Shown piece after piece: positions 11,370 through 22,449 of a stretch of 64,000 nt of DNA (positions are counted from its first letter, which is position 1; the number at the start of each line of letters is the position of its first letter). Source of the DNA: Ridgeia piscesae (Eukaryota > Annelida > Polychaeta > Sabellida > Siboglinidae); assembly GCA_025642075.2 (NCBI GenBank), contig JAODUO010001813.1, forward strand, positions 1-64,000. The letters run 5' to 3'. Position numbers and translations under genes: made by a program. The notes under the pieces are model-generated. The model was not told where the DNA came from, searched no databases, and saw only the letters and a list, made by a program, of their open reading frames with translations.

Positions 11370-14125
11370 ATGGGCCTAAACGATCTGGCCATGGAACTTT
11401 CCCTGAACACACAAACCGAGAACTGTGATTCAACGCGGTTTTGTGTTCCGAATCCAACAGCGGACAAAATACGTAAATGGGATCTACCTTCCCTAATTCA
11501 TATAAATGCCAGATCTTTGAACAGTGGAAAAAGTGGACGAATTGCATGTAACTGTAACAACACATGATGTTTCAATTGTATGTGTTAGTGAGACATGGTT
11601 TAAAGACTATATGGATTCAAGTAGCCTTACTATGCAAGGGTTTTGTTTGGAGAGAAAAGATAGGGGTCATGGACGAGCCGGTGGTGTAGCCTGCTACATT
11701 AGAAATTATTTAATGTATAAGAGATTGAATGATATGGAGGTTCATGATTTAGAAGTAATGTGGATTAAGGTTATGCCAAAGAAAGCATCTCGAAAATTCT
11801 CATGTATACTGGTAGCATGTTTATATTATACTCCAAAGACGGAGTATTTGAAAATACGTGATCATTTAATCCCCATCATTGACACTGTAATGCGAAAACA
11901 CCCAGAATGTGGTCTGATCATAACTGGCGATTTCAACCAGTTGCGGGATAACTTCATGAAAACCCACTATAGATTTGTCCAAGTAGTTAATGTCGTAACA
12001 CGTGGACAGGCGATATTAGACACAATATGGACGAATATAGAGAAGGTGTACACCTCGCCTGTTACTATTTCCAAACTGGGGTCATCGGACCATAACATGG
12101 TTTTGCTTGAACCTAAAGCGAAAAACTCAGTTTATTCTGGATGCGTGACACGGTTAACCGTAAGGTGTATGGGGCCAAAAGAAAAAGCCACATTCAGTAT
12201 GGCTTTATCAGCCATCAAATGGGAACCCCTATTTAGGCTTGATTCATGTGCAGATCAGTATTCATATTATCAAACGGTTATTTGCAACCTGATGGAAATA
12301 TGCTTTCCTACTAAAATTGTTACGAGGCATACGGCTGATAAGCCATGGGTCACAGACTGGTTCAGAGACTTAGTTCGTAAAAGACAACGAGCTCACATGA
12401 GTGGTGATTTGAATCAAGCAAAAATATTGCGTAATAAGGTCAACCGAGCCGCTTCGAAACTTAAGTATAATGTTTACCAAACACAAATTGCAGCAATGCA
12501 CGAATCGGGATCCCACGATTGGTGAAGCATATGAAAATAATAATGGGACTTAAAACAAATGGCAAATCATGCATGCAAGGTCTAGCTAACAAAACAACGG
12601 ATGGTGATTGTGGCTTACTGGCCAATACAATGAATGATTTCTTTGTGTCTGTGAGTGACCATTTGCCTCGGTTAAATAAGAGTCACAAGGTGTTCGACGT
12701 TAACGAGGAACTGCCGGATCAGTATGTGATAAGCGTATGTACTACTTTTAAAGCCTTGGAGAGTGTTAAAAGCCAACAAGGCTACTGGGCCTGACAACAT
12801 CCCTGCATGGGTGTTAAGAAATTATGCAAATGTTCTCGCCCCTCCATTAACTGCTATTTTTAACAGTTCACTAAGAGAAGGTGTACTCCCTATGGAATGG
12901 AAAATGGCCAATGTAATACCGTTGCCAAAAACAAGCCCCCCTGTGTCGATTGAAAAAGACATTAGACCAATTTCACTAACTCCAATAGCTGCCAAGGTGT
13001 TTGAATCAATAATAATGAAATGGGTGGATGAAACAATTGAAGGTGAAATTGATGCTAAGCAATTTGGGGGAATTAGCGGAACGTCCACAACAGACGTTCT
13101 TGTCGAACTGGTTCATATGTGGTATAAGGCGACAGATAAATTGAATTATTATGTCAGAGTTGTAATGCTAGACTTTAGCAAAGCGTTTGATCTTATTAAT
13201 CATCATGTGTTGCTAGATAAGCTACAGTCGGCACATATTTTAAGATGGATGGCAACATTTCTATTAGACAGAGCTCAACGAGTAAAAATAGGAAATGAAT
13301 ATTCCCATTCTGGTCATCCCAATGGGGGAGTACCGCAAGGGACATTGTCTGGACCTAAATGTTTCCTTGTTTATATAAATGATTTAAGAACGACTGTTCC
13401 ATTATATAAGTATGTAGATGACAGTACGTTATTTGAAATATGCGACAGAAATTATGTATCTGTTATACAAGAGTCGGTTGATGGACAGAACAGAATAACA
13501 TGAAAATTAATTCGGAAAAATCAAAAGAAATAATCATTAGTTTTGCACAAGATGGCAATTTCAGAAGCACTATACCGAATATAAAGATTGATGGGATGGA
13601 TATAGCACAAGTTTGCCATGCCAAACTATTAGGTGTGACCATTTCTCAGGATCTGAACAAACACGTGGATAATATTGTGAAAAAGGCTGGTAAACGCTTG
13701 TACATGTTATATCAGTTAAAGCGTGCAGGGATTACCCAGAAAGATCTGGTCAGTGTATATGTTAGTGTGGTAGACCAGTTCTAGAATATGCATGTCCTGT
13801 ATGGCACACTAACTTGCCCCAATATTTGTCTGACAATATTGAAGTTATACACAAAAGGGCACTAAAATGTATTTTTCCTGGATTGGGTTACGCGGAAATA
13901 CTTAGACGTGTTAACCTGGATACGTTGAATGTAAGACGGGACAGCATTTGTCAAAAATATTTTGATAAAATTAAAGTCGGCACACACAGATTAAATTATC
14001 TGCTGCCTGACAAAAGACATATCAAATATAATGTTAGACAACAAAATGTGTACCCGTTACCAGTTACTAGAACGAATGGATTCCGTAACTCTTTTATACC
14101 TTGGGCTTTATACAACTGTCAGTAA
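11370..14125 (+). pseudogene. LINE ORF2 (endonuclease-reverse transcriptase), frameshifted
   Basis: The endonuclease part shows HINARSLNSGK, VCVSETWF, AGGVACYIRN, LIITGDFNQ and the catalytic SDHN at about 12088. The reverse transcriptase part shows NKATGPDNIP, VIPLPK, LDFSKAFDLINHH, GGVPQGT and the active-site YVDD at about 13416. The C-terminal region runs to the stop at 14123-14125. The reading frame must change at about 11527 (an extra A in an A-run), 12510, 12770, 13485 and 13760, so the copy is dead. The many preserved motifs suggest moderate age. Confidence 0.9.
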
Positions 14126-14734
14126 AAAGGCTATTAATATGGTATGATTTGCGGTATCAAATGTATTTCTATTGTATTTGTATGATGTTTGTTAAATTGT
14201 TTGTTAATTGTAACCTATTGTAATGTCAATCCAACTCAGTTGAGTTGCTAATAAAACTTGTGTTATTATTATTATTATCACTAATTTTTCATAAATGGGT
14301 TATTTATTATCCATAAAAGTAAACCCCTACTTGGAAACAACCATTTATGATATATATTCCTCCATTTTTTTTAAACATTACTTCAAGGGGCGTCAATAAT
14401 GAGAACTATATAGAGGTTATTCTTAACCGATGCTTCCGTTTTTGTAACGTGGGTTTGCACCATTCCATAGCGAAATCTTCATGTTAAAGCTCGACAATAA
14501 TTTCAAGTGATAGTATTGCCAAATCACTATCTGCCATTTTTAAGAAGGTCGAAGTTCAACTTAGTGCTATCATCTCGTACGAGTGATTAGGACATACATG
14601 ACACACGTACGATGTTACGTCCGATTTTGCGACTCACGCACGATTTTCACGGTTTCATCAGAGTCACTCGTACGAGTCTCTCGGACGTGTGTCACCAACT
14701 TTAAGCGTAATTCATTGCATGCAAATCCACTAGT

Positions 14735-15165
14735 CTCACTGATGCACACTACCTGGCCTATATTCTGGATCTAATGGTAAACGGTAACACTTTGGATGCA
14801 GAACATGTTGACAGTGCTATGCTTTACTGCCGCGAGTATTATCCAGACTGCATCTCTACACTTGTTAAGTTTCGAGCTCGAAGTGCACCGTTCAAAGCTT
14901 ACATGTTTGAGGACAGTTACTTGGTTGAAGTGAGTTCAGTGGAATGGTGGATGGCCATGGAAGGACGCTCTGATGAAGAGTTCATTAAGTTAATTAAATG
15001 CTTGCTGTGCTCAGTTGCATCAAGCTCCGATGTGGAACGAGCCTTTTAAACATAACAGGCTTGGAGTAGCAAAAGCGGCCAAACTTGTGTTCATATACAT
15101 AGTTCTAAATGTGAACATTGCTTCGGACTCTGACAACTGATATGAAGATGACAATAATCAGGCAA
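14735..15165 (+). pseudogene. hAT transposase, C-terminal dimerisation domain
   Basis: Reads LTDAHYLAYILDLMVNGN, EWWMAMEGRS and LLCSVASSSDVERAF. The last is the hallmark hAT dimerisation motif (usual form PASSA-VER-FS). A stop follows at AF-TAA. One base out, it continues RLGVAKAAKLVFIYIVLNV, the usual hAT C-terminal ending, so a single-base indel broke the frame. Together with 9616-10555 this brackets the inserted LINE. Confidence 0.8.
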
Positions 15166-15486
15166 CAGTAGTGAATAAGGACATGCACCGTAAGCTGTTT
15201 GTTTGTTTGTTTTGTTGCGTGCTACTGCCAGTTGATTTAACTGTATGCATTTTTAAATAAAGTTTAAATGTGTATATAACAACTTTGCTTTAATTCTTTA
15301 GAAATGCTAAGAATGAAATGTTCAGCCTATTGGATATATTATGATATTGCACATATTTATTTATTTTCCAAATTACATATTATTCCGACTTATTCGATTT
15401 ATTCCATACAAATCATGATTTGTCCAACCCTGTTGGCGGTGTTACTATGCGAGCATGACGTTGACATTAAAATAAGAAAATATAAT

Positions 15487-15633
15487 TGTATTAAGAGTGT
15501 CAGTCAGAAAACAACGTTTGCAATGAAACTGCCTCTGTCCCTCGTATTATTGTCTAACGGTACAAGGAGGTGACCCTTGTTACAACAGAAATACGCATGT
15601 AAAGGATTTATTATAGGTGTTAACCAGTAATTT
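15487..15633 (+). repeat. right copy of the diverged direct repeat
   Basis: Partner of 8784-8958, same orientation, just outside the right hAT end. See that entry for the shared blocks. Confidence 0.6.
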
Positions 15634-15639
15634 CACATA

Positions 15640-16240
15640 GAGAATAGGAAGTTGACATTCACTCTAGAAATATGCTCATGAATGGGTTTTCAAATCACAT
15701 GGAGACGTAAATTCAGGTTGATAGCTAAAGGGCATAATGGAACTACTATTAAGAATGTTTGTACAGTATTTATTTGAGAAAACAAACGACGAGACTGCGA
15801 ACTTATAATGAAACTAAGCATATTTATCGAATGACAGAAAGTTGTAACCACTGGTAATACAGATTGTGCACGTCGTGTCGATTTCACTCATGTGATATAG
15901 GTTATCTTGTGATCAGGATGTTCGCGTAACACGCTTAAAATAAACTGGCCGTCATCGCGTCCGGGTAAGCAGGACCGGCATGGTGTAATTACAAGGCTTT
16001 TTAAATAGGGTTTACATTTTAATAATGAACCTTTTCGGTGTTATCAAAAGTCGCAAAATCGTTCTTTCTTTGTAGTTAATGCACCAGACTGATATGTCCA
16101 TGTAAATGACTCGGTAATAAAAGTGCATAAACTGCACCAGTCGATGTGATTTCTACTGGTATGACTCACAAAAGAAAGACATTAACACGTTTATTCAAAA
16201 GTCACAGCAACTTGAATATAATTATCATACTACGTTGACA
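15640..16240. other. no gene recognised
   Basis: About 600 bases of ordinary AT-rich sequence between the hAT locus and the GTCC array. I see no motif in it. Confidence 0.4.
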
Positions 16241-16242
16241 AT

Positions 16243-17118
16243 GTGTCTGTCTGTCTGTCTGTCCGTCCGTCCGTCCGTCCGTCCGTCCGTCCGTCCGTCC
16301 GTCGTCCGTCCGTCCGTCCGTCCGTCCGTCCGTCCGTCCGTCCGTCCGTCCGTCCGTCCGTCCGTCCGTCCGTCCGTCCGTCCGTCCGTCCGTCCGTCCG
16401 TCCGTCCGTCCGTCCGTCCGTCCGTCCGTCCGTCCAGTCGTCCGTCCGTCCGTCCGTCGTCCGTCCGTCCGTCCGTCCGTCCGTCCGTCAGGGCCGTCCG
16501 TCCGTCCGTCCGTCCGTCCGTCCGTGGTCCGTCCGTCCGTCCGTCCGTCCGTCCCGTCGAAGTCCCGTCCGTCCGTCCGTCCGTCGTCCGTCCGTCCGTC
16601 CGTCCGTCCGTCCGTCCGTCCGTCCGTCCATTCCGTCCGTCCGTCCGTCCATCCAATCGTCCATCCGTCCGTCAAACCCGTCCGTCCGTCCGTCCGTCCG
16701 TCCGTCCGTCCGTCCGTCCGTCCGTCCGTCCGTCCATCCGTCCGTCCGTCGTCCGTCCGTCCGTCCGTCCGTCCGTCGTCCGCCCGCCCGCGCCACCCAC
16801 GCCCACTTTGCCCGCCCGCCCACGCCCGCCCGCCCCGCCCGCCCGCCCGCCCGCCCGCCCGCCGTCCGTCCGTCCGTCCGTCCGTCCGTCCGTCCGTCCG
16901 TCCGTCCGTCCGTCCGTCCGTCCGTATGTCCGTATGTCCGTATGTCCGTATGTCCGTATGTCCGTATGTCCGTATGTCCGTATGTCCGTATGTCCGTATG
17001 TCCGTATGTCCGTATGTCCGTATGTCCGTATGTCCGTATGTCCGTATGTCTGTATGTCTGTATGTCTGTATGTCTGTATGTCTGTATGTCTGTATGTCTG
17101 TATGTCTGTATGTCTGTG
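16243..17118 (+). repeat. compound GTCC / GTATGTCC / GTATGTCT microsatellite
   Basis: In order: GTCT units to about 16262; GTCC units to about 16780 with scattered slips and point changes; a GCCC-rich block (16780-16862); more GTCC to 16923; about 15 GTATGTCC units (16924-17046); about 9 GTATGTCT units (17047-17118). The whole stretch is stop-free in several frames simply because of its composition; it is not coding. Confidence 0.95.
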
Positions 17119-17129
17119 TTCGTGCGTGT

Positions 17130-17600
17130 GTGCTTTCTAATTAAACAGGACAGTCTGTAATTAACATATCGTACATTAGCCAAACCTGCTACGCCTTGTG
17201 CTATTGTATCAATGCTGATACGATATATTTGCTTAATGTTTTTTATTTGAGAAGAAGATGTGGATATTGCATACTAACTGCCCTAGTTGTAAATCATACC
17301 ATGCATACGCAGTCAGTAAGCAATGCCATAGTTGTGCATATCATCAAATAAATACGCTGATCGACATCCTATTTTTATGTGATATTATATTATATATATC
17401 CTATTATTTTGTTTTGTTTTATTTCGTAAAAATATTGTTTTCGTGTCTATTTGTATTTTTATATTTTGAATTTCATTTTGTCTGAACCCATCAATTTCTT
17501 TTTAAATAAAACCATCTTTAACGTGATTGACCCCATATCTGACGTATGTGTGTGGTTTCTATTTAAACTGAACAAGTAATTAATTACTATATCCCGCCTA
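17130..17600. other. no gene recognised
   Basis: AT-rich sequence between the microsatellite and the SINE. Nothing identifiable. Confidence 0.4.
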
Positions 17601-17603
17601 TAT

Positions 17604-17925
17604 CGGAGCGCCGTCGCTCAGGGGTAGGGCATCGGACTCTCGACTAAGAGGACCCGGGTTCGAATCCTGTGCTGCGGTGTCAAAACCTTGAGCAAGTTTT
17701 CTCACTCTACATTGCTCCAGTCCACTCAGCTGTATAAATGAGCTGTATAAATGTGTACGAGCAGCCTTCGCGCATTAATTGTAGCATATGGCTGGATGCT
17801 TCCCAGATAAGTTGAGATGGTGTTTGATTGAACAGGTCTGCCAGGGAAGTAATGTGTAAAGCGCTTTGAGCAATCCTGAGGATTGGATACTGCGCTATAT
17901 AAGAACTTACCTTTACTTGTTTATA
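17604..17925 (+). mobile_element. tRNA-derived SINE, full length
   Basis: The head GGAGCGCCGTCGCTCAGGGG is followed by GGGTTCGAATCC, a perfect polymerase III B box. This shows tRNA ancestry. The body carries CACTCTACATTGCTCCA, TTCGCGCATTAATTG, GGATGCTTCCCAG and the tail GTGTAAAGCGCTTTGAGC with GCGCTATATAAG. Copies of the same family occur at 6850-7115 and, inverted, at 51130-51470. This is the most complete of the three. Confidence 0.85.
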
Positions 17926-17984
17926 AACTGCAGCGATAACAGGCACCGAAACACCAATATCGCATGCACACGTCAACTGACTGG

Positions 17985-20650
17985 ATTGAATTGAATTGAA
18001 ATGTATTTCAACAACAACTACTACTACATTATAAATACTGTGCATAAAATAAACATGTTGAAAAAAGGGTAAAAAAAGTACAATACTTATCATGTTTACC
18101 CTTATAATAATTATCTTAATTTCATACATAAAGCATCTGAACAGTGCAGTAGAAGGTGCGTTTATGTGTGTAACCATGCAACATTTAATAAAACAAGATA
18201 TAGTGACATTTATATAATAAATAACAATAAGCAAACTGAATGTTTTATATTTTGTTACCTAATTTATCTTGGCAAAAATGGTATAGGACTCTAACACATA
18301 ACTATTCAACAGCCTATCTTCATAACACGTTTTGAAAAGATAATTTTTTTACAACTAATCAGTGAATTATCGAGGGAGTTCCAAAGTTTAACTCCAGTAA
18401 CGGAAATACACATACTTTTTAAGTTAGTTTGTACATAGATTTGCTTGAACTTACATTTTTGCCTGGGTGAATACCATGATTCATGTATTTTTGAAAAAGT
18501 TGTGTACATTCATTGGTAATATACAACAATATGCCTTAAACATAATTATAGTAGTTTTTAGCTTTACAAGATCTTGTAATTTAAGAATATGTACATTGTG
18601 AAAGAGTAAATTTGTGTGATCAAGTCTTTTGGCACCACAAATTAATCTTATAACCTTTTTTCTGTAATAAAACTAAACAATGAATATGTGTAGCATATGT
18701 GTTACCCCATACTTCAGCACAATACATAATATAAGCCATGCAAAGAGAATAATACAAAATATGCATACCATGTTTGTTAATCAAGGAACTGGCTCTATAC
18801 ATAATAGCACAACATTTTGACAGTTTATTTCATACTGATAAAATGTGACTTTTCCAGTTTAATTTGCAATCGATTACTACACCTAAATATTTTGTGGAAT
18901 TTACTCTATTGATTTTCTCCTTATTTATTCTAACACAAATATCTGCAGTTATTCTGCGATTACAAAACAAATGCTATTTGTTTCTGATATATTAAGAAAC
19001 AATCTATTAACAGAAAACCACGTCTGCAGTTGTTCTAATCCACCATTTATCATCGGAACAAGTTCATTTAAGTCTCTATCACAACATAATAAATGTGTAT
19101 CATCAGTAAATAAAATATACTTGAACACTTGTGAGACTTTACATATGTCACTAATATACTTGATAAATAATGTTGGTCCCAAAATGGAACCACACGACAA
19201 TTTTAGTATTTCTGAATGAGAGTTATTAAAACTGACAAACTGTTTTCTATTATTTTCTAAATAACTCTGAATCCATTTATGTGCAAGACCACGCAAACCA
19301 TAGAAATGCCATATTCAACACAGTATATCATGATTAACAGTATCAAAGACCTATTTTTAGGTCAATATATACTCCAATAGTGTACTTATTTTTTTCTAAT
19401 GAAGTTGTAATTTATTCTACCGAATCTAAAAGAGCCTCAGTTGTTGACATGCTAGATCTAAACCCATACTGACTTGGACTGAGTATGTTACAGTTGTTAA
19501 GGAACATGTTCAATCTGTTGTTATAATAGTTTATCCAGAATTTTTGAGAATTGTGGTAATAAAGATATTGGCCTGTAATTTGTAAAAACGTGTGTTTCTC
19601 CAGGTTTATATAGTGGAAGAAATTTAGCTATTTTCATTTTGTTTGGAAAAAAAACTGTTTCAAATGAAACGTTACATATATGAGTAAATGGCTTAAATAT
19701 TTTGGAAATTACTTTCTTAAGCAGGCTCATGCTAATATCACTTAAATCAGTTGATCTTTTATTTTTACAATTTTGAACAGTTCTAATAATTTTTAGGTCA
19801 TCAACAGGATCTAGAAATATAGTATGTTCAATGTTTTCGTATAAGTAATCATAAATAGTTGTATCGTTTTTAGTTAAGGGGATACATTTTGTTAAGTTGG
19901 GGCCAACATTTGTAAAGAAGTTATTAAATCCATTAGTAATATCATCTTTCTCTTGTTGTGTTTTATAAAGTATTCTGGATATGTTGGTTTATTTTTGCGT
20001 TTATTAATTACTTCATTTAGTATTTTCCAGGTCTCTTTAATATTTGCATTTTGTTTTTCTAACAACGAGCTATAATAGTTTTTTCTTTCTTTAATTCTTA
20101 ATATATATGTTGATTTATGTTTGTACGTTTTGTATGTTTGTTCTGCTTCTGCAGATCTCATTACAATGAATGCTTTATATAACAAATTTTTCTTTGTACA
20201 AGCACGTTTTAAACCATTGGTAACCAGGATGTTTTTCAAAGCTTTTTTGAGGAACTGTTTCCACTGGACAGTGTTTGTTAAATATATCCATAAATATGTG
20301 TAGAAAAGAGTCATATGCTTGAATAACATCATCAGTTTTTGGGACATTTTCCCAGGTTTGTTGACTCAGTTCATTTGAAAATGATGCCATTGTATTATCA
20401 TTCATCTTTCTGATAAATTGAAATCATTTTACATTATACCTGTTTATGTTATAATCACAGAGTGCAAAAAAATTGTAAATAATCACTAATGTTATTGATC
20501 ATGATACCACTAGTTAGGTTGAAGCGTTATTCATTTGTGAATATGTTATCTATTAGTGTAGTTGCATTATCTGTGATCCTGGTAGGCTTATCAATTAACG
20601 GATAAATACCTAAACTATACATTGTGTCGCGAATACACAGCCTGAAGTAA
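17985..20650 (-). mobile_element. decayed LINE, 5'-truncated in the endonuclease
   Basis: On the minus strand from 20650: GIYPLIDKPTRIT with ATTLIDNIFTNE (end of the endonuclease). Then the linker (20405-19892), FTNYRPISLLPQFSKILDKL (RT, about 19560), KWIQSYLENNRKQFVSFNNS, GSILGPTLF and the active-site region FTDD (normally FADD) at about 19130. The C-terminal YCAEVWGNTYATH (18700) and GVKLWNSLDNSLI (18380) follow. The 3' end is marked by TTCAATTCAATTCAA near 17985-18000. Many stops and frameshifts are present. Motifs resemble the Jockey/CR1 group. The truncated 5' end abuts the YqaJ gene fragment at about 20655. Confidence 0.8.
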
Positions 20651-20667
20651 CTGGCATCCATGATCCA

Positions 20668-21852
20668 GACGCATGTGCAGCGTTTTTGATGCACTTCACA
20701 AGGCTTTGCCGAATGCTGCAGTGTTGTCACTGACTGATAAGTACAGTGCAAACTTCATACCGAAGACTATCACTGGCCAGTTGCCCAAAGCTTTGGGTAC
20801 ACTGTATGATGCCACTCTGCAGTTGGCCTCATGAGGATGTGGTAATGTACTGTGCTAGTCTAGACGTGTCGGTCAGTGCAGAACAGGTCAGGTTTGTGTT
20901 GAGTCAGACAAAGCAGCAGGCCACGAACCCATTGTGGTTTAAGATGCTGGCAGGCAGGGTGACAGCCTCCAACTTCCATGCAGCATGCCACACAGCCATG
21001 CAGAAACCATCAATTTCACTATTCAAACGCACCTGCACACCAGCACACATGCAATTCAAATCACAAGCAACAGACTGGGGTACTCAACATGAGGAGGTCG
21101 GTCGCAAACAGTACATGGCCCAGGCTGTTTCTCAACATGAATATTTTAACTGTCAAGGATGTGGGCTAGTCCTGAGCTCAGACTACCCTATGTTTGGAAC
21201 AAGTCCATATGGACTCGTAGAGTGTAAATGTTGTGGACTAGGCTGCTTAGAAATTAAATATTCGTTTATCCTAAAACACGTGTGATGTGTCGTGTCTGAC
21301 AGCTGTCAGTGGTCAATACCGGTTAAACCTTTCCAACACGTATATTTTTACCAGATTCAGATGCAAATATTTTTGACGGGCAGACGCTATTGCGATTTTG
21401 TAATTTGGGGGCCCTGTACCTTTCTTGCGGAACGGTTATATGCTGATGAAGACATCTGGCAGAACACGGCTGACGTTGCACAGAGTTTCCATGCGAAGTG
21501 TGTGATGCCAGAATTGTGTGTCAAGTATTTTTCAAAGAAATATGTGCTTGTGAGTAACAATAATACCAACAGAATTTGTACAGTAAATGTTGAACAGTAC
21601 TGCATATGCAGAGGTATTGATGATGGCAGATGATGCTGTGACAATGATCACTGTGCCACACAGTGGTTTCATGTTAAATGATCTGTGACAATGATCACTG
21701 TGCCACACAGTGGTTTCATGTGAAATGATTTGTGACAATGATCACTGTGCCACACAGTGGTTTCATGTGAAATTTCTAAAAATGAAACGTGTCCCGAAGT
21801 GTGCATGGTATTGTAGGAAATGTGTGGATGACAAGTGTGACATGTATGGTTA
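20668..21852 (+). pseudogene. YqaJ-type nuclease with C-terminal PHD finger, broken
   Basis: Starts mid-protein at CSVFDALHKALPNAAVLSL and IPKTITGQLPKALGTLYDA. The frame shifts near 20834, then comes the nuclease core: WFKMLAGRVTASNFHAA, WGTQHEEVGRKQYM, MFGTSPYGLVECKCCG with GCLEIKYS (catalytic E-x-K), and HVYFYQIQMQ with CDFVIWG. A stop at 21283-21285 splits the domain. A YCICRGIDDG start and a KCAWYCRKC end form a PHD-like zinc finger whose centre is tandemly triplicated (21637-21777). YqaJ nucleases are lambda-exonuclease-type enzymes, so a role in transposition is plausible. This copy cannot be functional. Confidence 0.8.
21637..21777 (+). repeat. 47-bp tandem triplication inside the PHD finger
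   Basis: Units begin at 21637, 21684 and 21731 and are almost identical (starting TGTGACAATGATCACTGTGC). Each encodes, in a different frame, the CDNDHCATQWFHV core of a PHD finger. As 47 is not a multiple of three, the extra copies destroy the reading frame. One copy joins cleanly to the downstream KMKRVPKCAWYC end. Confidence 0.9.
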
Positions 21853-21859
21853 GGTTGCA

Positions 21860-22440
21860 GTGGGCAACAAACTCGATTGTAACGGAGGTATGGGTTCAAG
21901 CTTGCATTTTTACAGTATGACAGGTAGTAGGCACATCAGTAGGTGCATTTAATTGCCATTTGTCGAATTATAAAAGGTTGGTTTGAAAGTTTTACTGTAT
22001 ATAATACATCATGTTACTGCATTACTGTTTTGGGTACAAATAAAATATGTTACCGACAAACACAAATATGTAATGTTAGAATGAATTTATTTACAAAATT
22101 ATGTACAATGAATAATCAGTATTATTTCTTCATGCAGCATTTCGTGAACAGATTAAATGAAAAACTAATGCATAACGCGTAACTGCAAAATAATACACAA
22201 AATGTTACAACCATGTGCACTGTATGTACAACTAATCGAGATAAGTACCATCAAGAAAGTGACACCAGAAGATTGCCAAGATTGAATAAATTTCAGAACA
22301 AACTTAAATATATGAATGACATAATTATTATGGTCTTTTGTGTCCACATTAGTTTTATTAATTAATCAAATGGAACAACAGATGGGCACAGACAGGTCAG
22401 GCAACAGCATACCCGGACTATCTTATCGATTGTGGGGACA
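21860..22440. other. inter-gene spacer of the ISL2EU-like element
   Basis: AT-rich spacer between the two convergent pseudogenes. No further coding recognised. Confidence 0.4.
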
Positions 22441-22449
22441 GCCTCGCCT

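Larger units (their letters stand above)
11100..14280 (+). mobile_element. non-LTR retrotransposon (LINE) inserted in the hAT
   Basis: Order on the plus strand: CCHC zinc-knuckle ORF1 tail, endonuclease, reverse transcriptase, then a short 3' region ending in AACTTGTG plus TTATTATTATTATTA (14262-14280). A simple-repeat 3' tail fits a CR1/Jockey/I-group LINE. The 5' end is probably truncated. Target duplications were not resolved. Confidence 0.85.
8973..15432 (+). mobile_element. degenerate hAT transposon with a nested LINE
   Basis: The left end begins CAGGGTTGG and the right end finishes CCAACCCTG, a 9-bp terminal inverted repeat of hAT type. Flanks are GTGGCCGT (8965-8972) and TTGGCGGT (15433-15440), which match at 6 of 8 positions, as expected for an old 8-bp hAT target duplication. 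Inside are an N-terminal BED-finger and transposase segment (9616-10555) and the C-terminal dimerisation segment (14735-15165). Between them lies a non-LTR retrotransposon (about 11100-14280). The sub-terminal left region is rich in TTGATTTAATC repeats. Confidence 0.75.

Noticed and set aside
16235..17160. Long open frames of 200-300 codons in the GTCC array
   Set aside because: All frames on both strands are open because the tetramer and octamer units contain no stop; there is no coding signature.
17604..17676. Functional tRNA gene
   Set aside because: The B box is good, but the tRNA-like head continues into a SINE body with relatives at 6850 and 51130, so it is a SINE.
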